Source: a marine bacterium B5-7 (GTDB lineage: Bacteria; Pseudomonadota; Gammaproteobacteria; Arenicellales; CAJQKF01). Taken from it: a DNA stretch of 64,000 nt. The number at the start of each line of letters is the position of its first letter. The stretch's first letter is position 1. Under the pieces are notes generated by a model. The model searched no databases, was not told the DNA's origin, and worked only from the letters and a program-made list of their open reading frames with translations. The stretch is taken from the NCBI GenBank assembly GCA_021604525.1, contig BQJD01000018.1, positions 1 through 64,000 of the forward strand, read 5' to 3'. Shown in pieces: positions 17,986-27,700 of the stretch. The translations under genes were made by a program, and so were the position numbers.

Positions 17986-18609
17986 GTGCCATCATTGAAA
18001 CCGGTCTTTGTCCATATCAGTAAGAATGCGGGAACCAGCATCAGGAGGACGGCGGGTTCGGCAATCAAGGTTGCCGGGCATCGAACGGCCGCGAGCTGGG
18101 TCTCGCAGCACGGGCGGTCTGATCCGCTTTTCGCTGTAGTTCGTAATCCGTTCGATCGTGTGGTGTCCGAATACTTTTATCGGCACTCGCGTTATCTGGC
18201 AGGTGAAAAAAATCCACACCTCGCCAACCTGGACAAGTCATTCGATGAGTGGGTAATGTCGACTTACCGCGACGGCGAGTATCGTACCCTGAGCTTTTTC
18301 AAAGAACATGGCGTGCCATACAATGCGGTCAATATGATCGACGATTGCCTGATCTGGTTTCTGCCGCAAACGCTCTGGCTCACAGGCGAGAATGGCGAGC
18401 TCCTGGTGGATGAGACATTGCGTTATGAAACGCTTGACGATGACTGGGAATCTTTCGCCAGAAAGCATGGCATTAATGAGCAACTCGTTCGCCACAACTA
18501 CTCCAGCCGAAAGCGGGATTACAACACCTACTACTCAAAGGAGTCACGTGTGGTCGTACGGGAATACTTCAAGTCAGATTTTGATGCTTTTGACTATGCA
18601 ACCGATTGA
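17986..18609 (+). CDS. Sulfotransferase family 2-like protein
   Basis: A 207-residue protein starting at GTG. The opening LKPVFVHISKNAGTSIRR is the 5'-PAPS loop of the Sulfotransfer_2/Gal-3-O-type group, and FAVVRNPFDRVVSEYFYRHS (about residues 48-66) is the 3'-phosphate site. The remaining half is helical with several Asp/Glu residues. It is short compared with eukaryotic relatives but complete for bacterial ones. It is only distantly like the upstream sulfotransferase, so the two should differ in acceptor. Same strand and close spacing suggest one transcript with its neighbours on both sides. Confidence 0.88.
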   Translation: MPSLKPVFVHISKNAGTSIRRTAGSAIKVAGHRTAASWVSQHGRSDPLFAVVRNPFDRVVSEYFYRHSRYLAGEKNPHLANLDKSFDEWVMSTYRDGEYRTLSFFKEHGVPYNAVNMIDDCLIWFLPQTLWLTGENGELLVDETLRYETLDDDWESFARKHGINEQLVRHNYSSRKRDYNTYYSKESRVVVREYFKSDFDAFDYATD

Positions 18610-18754
18610 CATGCTTGCCCACTCACCGAGTATTGATCGAAGGCTTGCCCCGCGTGTCAGCCGACTTGCGGGGACTTTAACGCTTGACTTGTGATGTCCC
18701 AGGCATTGTTATGGAAAAAACGGGACGATTCATTTTCGAACATGGCGACATGAT

Positions 18755-19753
18755 GTGAAGAAAAGCGCACTGGTTTGTGGTGCCGGTGGTTTCATTGGCT
18801 CGCACATGGTCAAGCGGCTCAAGTCCGAGGGCTTCTGGGTGCGGGGCGCTGATTTGAAGCTTCCGGAGTATTCGGAATCGACTGCTGATGAGTTCCTCTT
18901 AGGTGACCTTCGCGAGCCGGAATTTTGTCAGTTGGCGCTGGATCGTCCGTTTGACGAGGTGTATCAGTTTGCAGCGGACATGGGCGGCGCGGGATATCTT
19001 TTCATCGGCGACAACGATGCCGATATCATGCACAACTCGGTGATGATCAATCTTAATGTACTCAGGGTATGTGCACAAAAGAGAATCGGGCGTGTGTTCT
19101 ATGCGTCCTCAGCTTGCGTTTACCCAATGTACAACCAGCTCGATCCAGGCAGCCCGAACTGTACCGAGGATACGGTGTATCCGGCAGATCCGGATAGCGA
19201 ATACGGTTGGGAGAAGTTGTTCAGCGAGCGGCTCTATCTTGCGTTTGCCCGAAATAAGGGAATCGTGTCTCGGGTAGCGCGATACCACAACATCTTCGGT
19301 CCCGAGGGCGCCTGGAACGACGGCCGGGAGAAGGTGCCGGCAGCCCTGTGCCGCAAGGTGGCCATGGCACAGGAAGGTGGCGAGCTAGAGATCTGGGGTG
19401 ATGGCGATCAATCCCGGTCATTTCTGTACATCGACGAGTGCATCGAGGCAACCTTGCGCCTGATGCGTTCGGACTGGATCGGTCCGGTCAACATAGGCTC
19501 CAACGAAATGGTCAGCATCAACCAGCTTGCCGAACGTATTATGGCTATCAGCGGCAAGACTCTAAGGATCCGGCATATCCCTGGACCACTTGGGGTGCGG
19601 GGACGCAACTCGGACAATCGACTTTTCCAGGAGAAGCTCGGGTGGCAGGTTTCCCAACCGTTGGTCGATGGATTGAAGCTGACCTATCCGTGGATAAAAA
19701 GCCAGGTCGAGGCAGCCGCGCGAAACAGAGAGGCTCAAGGTTCCAGCGGATAG
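18755..19753 (+). CDS. GDP-mannose 3,5-epimerase
   Basis: A 332-residue extended SDR enzyme that would convert GDP-D-mannose to GDP-L-galactose (and GDP-L-gulose). NAD binds at GAGGFIGSH (9-17). Motifs typical of plant GME follow: FAADMGGAGYLF, YASSACVYP, RYHNIFGPEG, GREKVPAALCRK, EIWGDGDQSRSF and RGRNSDN. C121, Y150, K154 and K193 sit at a constant offset of 24 from the catalytic C145, Y174, K178 and K217 that I recall for the Arabidopsis enzyme, which is strong support. The start is GTG. Its last 19 bases overlap the convergent glycosyltransferase gene. It probably supplies the nucleotide sugar for a transferase in this cluster, the protein O-fucosyltransferase-like one being the obvious candidate. 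Confidence 0.9.
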   Translation: MKKSALVCGAGGFIGSHMVKRLKSEGFWVRGADLKLPEYSESTADEFLLGDLREPEFCQLALDRPFDEVYQFAADMGGAGYLFIGDNDADIMHNSVMINLNVLRVCAQKRIGRVFYASSACVYPMYNQLDPGSPNCTEDTVYPADPDSEYGWEKLFSERLYLAFARNKGIVSRVARYHNIFGPEGAWNDGREKVPAALCRKVAMAQEGGELEIWGDGDQSRSFLYIDECIEATLRLMRSDWIGPVNIGSNEMVSINQLAERIMAISGKTLRIRHIPGPLGVRGRNSDNRLFQEKLGWQVSQPLVDGLKLTYPWIKSQVEAAARNREAQGSSG

Positions 19754-20886
19754 ACGAGTCTCGGCCCAAATCCGTCGCGACTGGAGTATGGCCATAGCAG
19801 GTATTGTACGGGGGTGTCGGTCAGACGGGTCTGTATTTCCACGTGGTCCGCGCACTTGGTCAGTATCCTGTCGTCCTTGATGTCGTAACGGTATAGCTCC
19901 TCGTCGTCCTCGTCCAAAAGACAAAATATCCAGTACTGATAATCATCACGCGCGTCGATCTCGCTGGTATTCAGTTGCAGGGTCTTTAGGTAGTCGACCG
20001 GATTTCTCTGCCTCTCGGCACGCTCCCGGAAACATATATCGGCGTATGTCTCGAATTCTTCCAGCGTTCGATTCGGACCCAGACCGTATGGGATGAGTTC
20101 GTGGTCTCGTCCCAGGACCAGATGTTGGAGACGCTCGATCGCACCCTTCCTTAAGGTCGTGTGCGTCAATGCATGGTCAGACCAGTGGAGCGGCATATCG
20201 TGGTCGTAGTAATGCCACAGCAAGTCTTCGTTCGGGTAGTAGAAGTTGTAGCCCCAGGTGTAGGCTCGAACGGCCAGGCTAATCTCTTCACCCTCGAAGT
20301 ACATGTTTGGATCGTATTCCACCTCGCGGCAAAAACGTCCGAGCGTAAAGATCATGCCGGCGGCCAGAAACGGGCTCTTCCCCGGCGCGGTCGTATCACA
20401 GGCGGGGATCGTCGACTGCATGGTGGTCAGGTTGCGACGGAATTTCGCCATCTTGAGCCGTTGAATACCACGGTCGAGCGTCAGCTCCTCCCGCCCGTCG
20501 ATGATCCGGTATGGTGGGGGATAGATGGTCAGTAGCGGTTTGTCATGGTCGATCGAACCGAGCATTTCGATACATTTTTCGTCCCAGTCCTGGGCAAAGC
20601 GCGTGTGCGAATCGATTTGAAGCGTGTACATCTCGTCCCGGTACAAGCGGTTAGTACGATGCCGTGCCCAGCAACAGCCGCGGCTTTCCCGATAGTAGAA
20701 CGGTTCGATACGAAAGCGGTTGTCGCCGATCCATTGATCCAGATCCAGCATGGTCGCTTCGTCATATTGCCAGCAAATGCCGAACGACAGCCTGTCAGGA
20801 TAGCGTGAGCGATCGAGGCAACTTTCGATAGTGAACGGTAGTTCCTTATCGCGGTACGAAGCGATCTGAACGAATATGCGATCCAT
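19735..20886 (-). CDS. GT60-like GlcNAc transferase (Skp1 hydroxyproline type)
   Basis: A 383-residue glycosyltransferase of the family that includes Dictyostelium Gnt1, which adds GlcNAc to hydroxyproline of Skp1. The start IFVQIASYRDKELPFTIESC, the middle ESRGCCWARHRTNRLYRDE and the metal/donor motif TLQIDSHTRFAQDWDEKC (DxH in place of a classic DxD) are characteristic. So is the later MYFEGEEISLAVRAYTWGYN acceptor-side segment. The last 100 residues form a small extra domain with many Asp/Glu/Tyr. The same catalytic domain occurs again inside the 1170-residue fusion at 24760-28272, so the locus has two. No signal peptide is seen. Confidence 0.85.
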   Translation of the reverse strand: MDRIFVQIASYRDKELPFTIESCLDRSRYPDRLSFGICWQYDEATMLDLDQWIGDNRFRIEPFYYRESRGCCWARHRTNRLYRDEMYTLQIDSHTRFAQDWDEKCIEMLGSIDHDKPLLTIYPPPYRIIDGREELTLDRGIQRLKMAKFRRNLTTMQSTIPACDTTAPGKSPFLAAGMIFTLGRFCREVEYDPNMYFEGEEISLAVRAYTWGYNFYYPNEDLLWHYYDHDMPLHWSDHALTHTTLRKGAIERLQHLVLGRDHELIPYGLGPNRTLEEFETYADICFRERAERQRNPVDYLKTLQLNTSEIDARDDYQYWIFCLLDEDDEELYRYDIKDDRILTKCADHVEIQTRLTDTPVQYLLWPYSSRDGFGPRLVYPLEP

Positions 20887-20918
20887 GTAACCGATGTCGG
20901 CCGTGCGGGTTGGTTAGC

Positions 20919-22955
20919 CTATCCGAAAAACCGCTGATGGAACTCGGCCATCTGCCCGATCATGTCGGTTTTGAAATGATAGTGATAAGCGTTCTCGACG
21001 GGCACCTGGACGGCCGGGTCTTTGTCAACGTAATCGATCATCCAAACTGACGGGGGCCTGACAAATGTGTTGTCCTCGGTTGGGCGCCGATCGGCGAGAA
21101 TGTTCTCGACGATTTGTTCCTCGGGTGTATCGCTGAAGTGGCGCGCGATCCACGAGCTAATCGCAACGTCGTCCGCGAACCGACCCTCGTTATCCCCGAT
21201 GATGCGGTAGGTGTCGGCGATAATTCGCTTGATCATGTCGATGGAGAAAAGCATCGATGCGCCACTAACGTATGGGCGGCCGGTGAACTCGCAGATGGCG
21301 ACCGGTCCATGAAACAGCATGTCGTCCTCGACTGACTCCACGTAATCTCGCAAGCGAGATTGATCGACGTAGCTGGAGGCACACACCGTGTAGACAAAGT
21401 CGTACTTGTTGGTGCTGGCGAGATGATTGAATGCGATCAGGCGCTTTCTGAGCAAACTGTCGTTTTGCAGGTGTATCGCGTCAGCACAGCCGCAGGCAAT
21501 CACGTTTCCCGATTGACGCGTCTGGAAAGCGGACAAGGATGGCGCGTCTCGACCGATGTATTTCTCGACGGCGTTCGTACTGACCACGGAGGGGTCGAAG
21601 TGTGATCCGATTGCGTAGAAGATGTCGATACCGGTGAATCGTCTGGAAGCCCAGGTCCGTTCGATGACGTCGAGACAGGTCACGTATTGGGGTAGAAGGC
21701 AGCCAAGAACGAGGACTGCGACTGACTTGCCGCGGACACCGCTGTCAGGCACAAGCGCCAACGGACGGCTGTCGGCAATACTGATCCTGGTCGATTCTTC
21801 TTGATCGACGGGTTCGGGTTGTTTGTGATCTGTTTCAACCGCGGCGAGTTGCGATAGGGGGAAATATAGCGTCTTGTCCCCAAGTTCGAGGTAGAACAAC
21901 TCGTTGTCGGCGGTATTCGCGTTGCCGGCGCGGGTTAATGCCAGCAACAACTGGTCCAGGATCGGATTATCGCAAGGGCAGGACAGCTCCAGCGGATCCA
22001 TCCCGTGCAGGTAAACGGTAACGTCGACGATCTCGGCGTCGGTCGTTGCTGGTGAATCGGCACAGTGGTGGTGTTCGACCGGCTCCGCCGGGCGTGCCTC
22101 AGTCAGGGCTCGCCGCCTGAGCGCGTCGCGTTCCTGTCGCGCTTCGTCAAATCCAGCACGCAGGCGTCCATAGTGTTGCAGCATGTCTCGGGCTGTATGT
22201 GATAGTGCCCCGCCAGACGTGTCGACTGTGTCTTCACACAAGGCGCGGTACAAGTCGGTTTGGCTATTGTTCATGAAAGCCAGTTGATCCGGGTCGTGTC
22301 GGGGTGAGATGTCGGGAGCACAGGAGATGACCCGCTTGAGCGCGGTTTCGACTTGCAAGGCAACTTTGAAATCGAGGCCCAGTAGTTTGCACAATCTCGA
22401 CAAGGATGCTTCAAGATTGGTCGCGCTGGATTCTTTGGAAATGAGCAGGCGCCGCGTGTCACGGGTATTCGCGAGGGCGGCGCGCAGGTAGTACTCCCAA
22501 AGCGCTAGCCCGTATGCGATGGGGAATCGCCATGTTTGCTGAAGCCGGGAGGCAACGTCGCAGGGGTGCTCGACGCAAATCACGTACACTGGTCCGGGAA
22601 TGTACTGCCTCCAATAGGGTACAAGGACACACATCGCCGGGTCGTTGCAGGTCCAGCGCTCCAGATGGTTCAGGGTGTCGCCACAGCTTTTTAACTGGCG
22701 ATCCAGGTCATGGGGCAGGGTGGACGGCTCGCCGCCAAGGGGCAAATTTTCGACGTGGTACCAGGTCGATTGCAGGGCTGAAAAAATCTGTTCGTTGATG
22801 AGACGAATCTGGTTAACAGGTGGCGCGTCGCCGGCTGCTGTACCCGCTGCATCGGCTTCACCCGAGTCCGATTCCAGCGGCCAGCCTGTCGAGTCGACGA
22901 GTCGTGCGTGCCACTCGGCATCTCCGCCGGGTGCCGACAACAGGATCAATTGCAT
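20919..22955 (-). CDS. Fusion of sulfotransferase-like and GT31-like domains
   Basis: A 678-residue protein of three parts. Residues 1-205 resemble sulfotransferase-like proteins (LILLSAPGGDAEWHARLVD, CVLVPYWRQYIPGPVYVICV, EHPCDVASRL), but the usual SGTS of the PAPS loop is replaced by GGDAE, so sulfate transfer is doubtful. Residues 308-374 are a roughly 65-residue domain (DVTVYLHGMDPLELSC...) that also occurs in the 1170-residue neighbour. Residues 409-605 look like a GT31/Fringe-type galactosyltransferase: VAVLVLGCLLPQYVTC, KYDFVYTVCASSYVD, PYVSGASMLFS, and the late RFADDVAIS with the catalytic Asp pair. A divergent promoter region of about 180 bases separates it from the Pro-rich protein gene. 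Confidence 0.7.
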   Translation of the reverse strand: MQLILLSAPGGDAEWHARLVDSTGWPLESDSGEADAAGTAAGDAPPVNQIRLINEQIFSALQSTWYHVENLPLGGEPSTLPHDLDRQLKSCGDTLNHLERWTCNDPAMCVLVPYWRQYIPGPVYVICVEHPCDVASRLQQTWRFPIAYGLALWEYYLRAALANTRDTRRLLISKESSATNLEASLSRLCKLLGLDFKVALQVETALKRVISCAPDISPRHDPDQLAFMNNSQTDLYRALCEDTVDTSGGALSHTARDMLQHYGRLRAGFDEARQERDALRRRALTEARPAEPVEHHHCADSPATTDAEIVDVTVYLHGMDPLELSCPCDNPILDQLLLALTRAGNANTADNELFYLELGDKTLYFPLSQLAAVETDHKQPEPVDQEESTRISIADSRPLALVPDSGVRGKSVAVLVLGCLLPQYVTCLDVIERTWASRRFTGIDIFYAIGSHFDPSVVSTNAVEKYIGRDAPSLSAFQTRQSGNVIACGCADAIHLQNDSLLRKRLIAFNHLASTNKYDFVYTVCASSYVDQSRLRDYVESVEDDMLFHGPVAICEFTGRPYVSGASMLFSIDMIKRIIADTYRIIGDNEGRFADDVAISSWIARHFSDTPEEQIVENILADRRPTEDNTFVRPPSVWMIDYVDKDPAVQVPVENAYHYHFKTDMIGQMAEFHQRFFG

Positions 22956-23136
22956 GGCTAATTCCTGGCGAACATGACGAAGGGATTTAATATGCGGTTG
23001 ACGATTGGCGAAGCGCCATCTCTTGCCGTCGAAGCCGACCTGACATGAATTGACTTATGTAGTGATAGACAGATAGACTTCAATTAATCTAACGGCTACG
23101 GCAAATTCGCGCAAGCTTTGCCTTGAGGTCCACGAT
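22956..23136. promoter_or_regulatory. Divergent promoter region of the Pro-rich protein gene
   Basis: The gap separates the 678-residue fusion gene from the Pro-rich protein gene. TTGACT (23050-23055) and TAGACT (23074-23079) lie 18 bases apart facing the Pro-rich gene, a weak but usable sigma70 match. A good ribosome site, TTGAGGT, ends nine bases before the ATG at 23137. Confidence 0.4.
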
Positions 23137-23466
23137 ATGTCAGACGAAGAAAACAAGACTCCCGAAGAGAAAAACAAGCAAAGCGCTCAACCCGATAAAC
23201 GCAAGACGGTCCGTCGGCTATTGACCGGCGGTGGCATCGTGACCGGCGCCAGCGCAGCGGGTGGCCGTTGGACCAAACCGGTGGTCGATTCCGTTCTACT
23301 GCCCGCGCATGCGCAAACGACCGGCGGGTCGCCGTCTCCAACGCCGTCCGTATCCCCGGCACCGACACCGCCACCCACCGACGTGCCGCCGCCGACACCA
23401 CAACCAAGCCCTAGCCCAACACCCGTGACGACGCCTTCGACGACGCCTTCGACGACAGGTGCTTAG
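23137..23466 (+). CDS. Small exported Pro/Ser/Thr-rich protein, candidate glycoprotein substrate
   Basis: A 109-residue protein with three parts. The first is a charged, Lys/Glu-rich head (1-23). The second is a Tat-like leader with R26-R27 (VRRLLTGGGIVTGASAAGG) leading into WTKPVVDSVLLPAHAQ, where AHA-Q (57-60) looks like a signal peptidase site. The third is a tail (64-109) of 46 residues holding 18 Pro and 19 Ser/Thr, largely SP, TP, PPP and TTPS repeats. Such a tail resembles plant extensin and arabinogalactan-protein modules. It is flanked by a prolyl-hydroxylase/glycosyltransferase fusion and other sugar and sulfate transferases, so I infer that it is their substrate. Nothing in it suggests an enzyme. 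The PAHAQT leader end recurs in small proteobacterial proteins of unknown role. Confidence 0.85.
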   Translation: MSDEENKTPEEKNKQSAQPDKRKTVRRLLTGGGIVTGASAAGGRWTKPVVDSVLLPAHAQTTGGSPSPTPSVSPAPTPPPTDVPPPTPQPSPSPTPVTTPSTTPSTTGA

Positions 23467-23495
23467 GGCGGATATTAAACCGGATATTTTCTGGA

Positions 23496-24737
23496 TTGAT
23501 TGTCTATTGGTGTGCCGACGATGAGTCGTGTCGGGACTATTTGCCGTCTTCCAGGCAGCGGAAGTACCTTACGTTTGAAGTCGACCGGGGTGGGCTAAAC
23601 AACATCCGCATGGCATTCGAATACGTGGTCGTCGTGGCCGCAGTTACCGGACGTACCCTCGTTCTACCGCCGCCCCAATCATGGTACCTTCTGCATCACG
23701 GACCGACGCACGAGAAACAATCGGGCGGTTACTGTGGCTTCGAGGACGTGTTCGACATCGATGCGTTGTCGAAGGTTGTACCAACCATCACCACTGCCGC
23801 TTTTTTACGCGCCGAACATCTCCATCTGGACATTGAGCCTTCGTTTGCGGACCCTGCAAGTCCGCTTTTGCAGGAGACGGCTCCTGTACCCATCGACCTT
23901 ATACGGCAATGGCAGCGTTGGCTGTTTGCAAGCACGCGCGTCATGTCATGGAACCCGTACGACACCGTGATCTGCCTGCCGGGCGTCGAGGCAGTGATGC
24001 GTGCGAACGTCCTGACAGAGCCGTTCATCGACCGTCGGGAACTGGTCGAGTTCACGCCGGCCATGGACGCTGCGCCGGTGATTCATTTCCCGTCCGGCAA
24101 CCACTACCGTCAACTCGGGCAGATCGCGACGATGCTGGCATGCAGTGATCCACAGTTTTTGAAAAATATACGCTTGCTGCTCAAGCACCACGTGCGCTAC
24201 GTGTCCCGCGTTTTCGAGGTTGCGGCGAGGTGTGTCGCGATGCTTCCCAAAGCTGGTTACTCCACCCTGCATATTCGGCGCAACGATTTCCAGTACTCGA
24301 ATTCGCGTGCGGATGCGGGACGTACCCTGGACAATATTCGCGCTCTCCTGAAAGAGGGCGAGCCGCTCTACATTGCGACTGATGAGTCCGATGAATCGTT
24401 TCTCGATCTGTTTCGACGGGAGCGTCCGGTTTATAGCTGGGCCGATTTCCGGTCGCCGCGTTGCGATGAGGTTGTAAACCACGAAAAGCTGAGGGATGAG
24501 CTCGTCGGTCCAGTAGAGCAGGTCATCTGCGCCACGGGTCGCGTATTTATTGGAACGGAGCTTTCAACTTTTTCAGGCTATATCACGCGACTCAGGGGCT
24601 ACATGGCGTCGCCGGATCGAAACACGTATTTTCATACGACCCGATATGATCGGTCAGATACGGCAGACGCACCCTCATCGCCCCACCGTGGTCGTGATTA
24701 CTTGCACGAATCACCCGAGCTGTGGGAGGGTCTTTAA
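23496..24737 (+). CDS. Protein O-fucosyltransferase-like glycosyltransferase
   Basis: A 413-residue protein related to eukaryotic GDP-fucose protein O-fucosyltransferases (PF10250 type). The donor-site region is YLTFEVDRGGLNNIRMAFEY at about 24-43, followed by GRTLVLPPPQSW. The C-terminal Rossmann half has STLHIRRNDF (conserved Arg for GDP-sugar binding), PLYIATDESDESFLDLF and VFIGTELSTFSGYITRLRGY. It starts at TTG 23496, 29 bases after the Pro-rich protein gene, the only plausible start before the conserved region. The pair is likely co-transcribed, implying that this protein acts on it. GDP-L-fucose is the usual donor, but the nearby GDP-mannose 3,5-epimerase points to GDP-L-galactose, a close analogue. 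Confidence 0.82.
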   Translation: MIVYWCADDESCRDYLPSSRQRKYLTFEVDRGGLNNIRMAFEYVVVVAAVTGRTLVLPPPQSWYLLHHGPTHEKQSGGYCGFEDVFDIDALSKVVPTITTAAFLRAEHLHLDIEPSFADPASPLLQETAPVPIDLIRQWQRWLFASTRVMSWNPYDTVICLPGVEAVMRANVLTEPFIDRRELVEFTPAMDAAPVIHFPSGNHYRQLGQIATMLACSDPQFLKNIRLLLKHHVRYVSRVFEVAARCVAMLPKAGYSTLHIRRNDFQYSNSRADAGRTLDNIRALLKEGEPLYIATDESDESFLDLFRRERPVYSWADFRSPRCDEVVNHEKLRDELVGPVEQVICATGRVFIGTELSTFSGYITRLRGYMASPDRNTYFHTTRYDRSDTADAPSSPHRGRDYLHESPELWEGL

Positions 24738-24759
24738 TCTTCCGTGGATAGATCAGGTT

Positions 24760-27700
24760 CTAGACAACGAACTCGTCATCGGTCTTATTGCTATCGTCTC
24801 CCGGTCTGAAGTGCACGAAAACGCTGGCGTAGCTGTCGCCGGCGAGCGCATCGGGCCTGCCGTGCAACAAACGTGCTCCCTCGTATAGCAACATGTCCCC
24901 GGGATGCATGTTGATCTTTAGCGGACGGTAGTAATTATCCTCGAGGTGTAGCGGCCAGTCCTTGTCAACAATCTGTTCAATATTCAGGATGGCGCTGAGT
25001 ATGTGAGTATCGATTCGATCACGGTGTAATGTCAGTGTGGCGCCGCGCCTGTAACGCCGAATTCCATACACAGCAGTCGACTCGAGTTTCTGACCGCACC
25101 AGCTCTCGAGGATCGGGCGCAAGGCCTTGCTCACTTCGATTTTAAGTGACCGAGGCAACTCGATCAGCTCGCTGGGGGTTCCCGATTCACTGCTGATATA
25201 GCCGGGAATAGATTCATCGAACGCCGACGCGCCCTGCTGCGTGTAGAATTGTTGCAGGCGTGACAACAGGTCCGATGGCATTTGCTCCTGCTTGTATCCC
25301 AATCGAGTATGGTTTGGTAAACACTCGGCCGGCTCCCGGCACCACATCTCCCCGCTCCCCTTCGATCTGAACCAAAACGTCAACACGGCCTTTTCGCCGG
25401 AGATCACCGGCTGGGCCCGATGCAATACGTCGGGATTCGGTGTCCCTGTGGGATAGAGATTATTCCACAGAACCACGCGTCCCGACGTTGGCTCGATAGT
25501 TCGACCAAGGCGAACCAACTCGGTCCCGCCGCCTTCGGCCACTTCGTTCAGATAGACCAGAGCGGTCCAGGTCCTTTGCCCACCCTTGGCATCATTGGCA
25601 TGTGTCTCAAAGGATTCTGTACCCGGGTCAAACCAGTCATAGTGCTCCTTGTATTCCTGACCCGGGAAGTAAATATGACCCTGCACGGGCTCGGCGTAGT
25701 TCGGGTTGATGCCCATCAACTTGCAAAGTCGCGTGCGCACACTATCGGCCAGCGGCACGTCCTTGAAATAACAGGTACTACTGGTGCGACCGGTCTCCGC
25801 ACCGGGCCCGCTGACCGTCGTGGACGGCTCCAGATCGGCCTTGATGGCAGAGACCAGCTCGGTGCATTCCTCGGCATTAAGGAAATCATCGACTACGTAG
25901 ATCTCGGCATTCGGCGTATCCAGCCGTTCGCCATTGGCGATGAAATGGTCCTCCGTTGCTGGTCTTTCAAACTCCAGTTCGCCGATGATCCGCTCCAGTG
26001 GCTCGGCGAGTTCGTGGCCGAGTTCCCGGGCAATCATTTCGTAGGCAAATCCTTTGTGGAGAAGTACTTTGAACAGGCTGTCCCGCGTACAGCCACGATT
26101 AACGTTGTCCCAGATCCAGTGCTTCCAGGTGTCGTCGAAACGAGCAGCTGCCGGAGACACCTGGCTTGTTGCACACTGCGACAGGAAAGCCTGACTGACC
26201 GGCGGCGACGCCTCTATCATCAGAAGTTGTGAACTCCTGAAGTAAAAAGCTGTCGGCGGATCGTCACCGAACTCGAGGTAAATGACGTCGTCACCGGCGC
26301 CGCCTGCCTGTTGGTTGAACAGCGCCTTGAACAGGGTCGCCAGCACCGGATTATCCTCGGAGCATGCCAGCTCCAGGGCGTCCATGTCGCGCAGCCGTAT
26401 GGTCAGCTCCAGCTCGGTTGGAGGTGAATTCGTGGTCACCGGTGTTACTCCAGATTTTTTTTCGTGTATTGATCCAGGCTTCGAGCGTAACGCCGGAATT
26501 GACGGTGGCACGCCGTTGGCGGCATCAGGATGAATGCTGTACGTACGGCAATCAAGTCCGGAGAAGCGCGTGAAATCTTCAAGCGTGCGCTGTTGTCCCG
26601 GACCGTAGCGTCCTAGCACTCCATCAGGGTCTCCTTCGAGCAGCGTCCGCAAACGATCCACGGCGATTTCGTGTTTTCGCCGGACTACCTCATCCGCGCC
26701 GTCGCTGATGAATTTTGGGTTGGGCTTCGAATGGCACCGGTGCCAAACTACGATCCGGCTCGGGTTGAAAAGATCATAGCCGTGGGTGTAAGACCGAAGG
26801 GTGAGCGCGAACTCCTCACCGGTATAAAGATGCTCGGGGTCCTGCCTGACCTCTTCGTTCCACTCGCCGAGCGTAAAAACAAAAGCGCCGGACAGGAATC
26901 GGGTGGCCCTTGGAAAGTCGGTGTTATTAGTGATGCGTTTGTGGGGATGATGGATCCAGCCTTCCACGCTCCATGACTCGGCGATCGCGGTCGGTACAGC
27001 GGCGGGGTTGTCGATGTCGGTCAGTTTGATATTGTCGTCTGCATCCCGCGTATAAAGCGGCGGAAACCCGGTGATCAACGGCTTGTCGCCTGGCAGGTCG
27101 TCGAGCATCTGTATCAGCAGCAGATCCCAGCTCTCGATGAAACGCGTGTGGGAGTCGACCTGCAGGGTATACGTCTCGTCCCGATACAATCCCTGGACCT
27201 GGTGCCTTGCCCAGCATCCACCGTTTGATTCAGTGTAATCGAAGTTGAGAATCCGAAACCTGTCGTCGGATGAGAAACAGTCCAGACAATACCGATTAAC
27301 ATCGGGCCCGCCATCGTCGTCATATTGCAAGCAGATTCCGAATCGCAGATTCTCAGGCTGCGCGGCCTTGGCCAGGCAATTCTCGATTGTCGACACCAAC
27401 TCGGGCTCTCGATAGGCCGCGATGGCGATAAAGATCGTACTGTGTCTCGTTCTCTCTGCCGTCTGTCGAAGCTCTGCATACTCGTTAACAAGTCCGATAA
27501 CGTCGCGGCAGTAATCCAACGCCGGCGCCTCCGGCAACTCGACACGACGCCAAGGCTTATAGCTGTACTTTGACCACAATTTGCGGTCGTTGCGAGCGCG
27601 AATAATCTGACAGTAGTGAACGATTGGCGCGCCTTTCACTCGTTCCTCGGGCCAAGGCATCCAGGCGGCCAAATTTTCCAGGGAATAAACGATCCCAAGC

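Noticed and set aside
18648-18673. Hairpin CCCCGC/GCGGGG after the second sulfotransferase as a terminator
   Set aside because: The stem is only six base pairs, the loop is long and there is no T run. The downstream epimerase is on the same strand and may be co-transcribed.
23320-23460. Pro-rich stretch as mere low-complexity DNA repeat
   Set aside because: The codons vary and the frame is preceded by a well-formed leader and ribosome site, so the Pro/Ser/Thr content appears to be selected at the protein level.
25420-26232. 270-residue open frame opposite the 1170-aa fusion gene
   Set aside because: It lies fully inside a gene with clear catalytic motifs and has no family features of its own; it is a high-GC antisense shadow.
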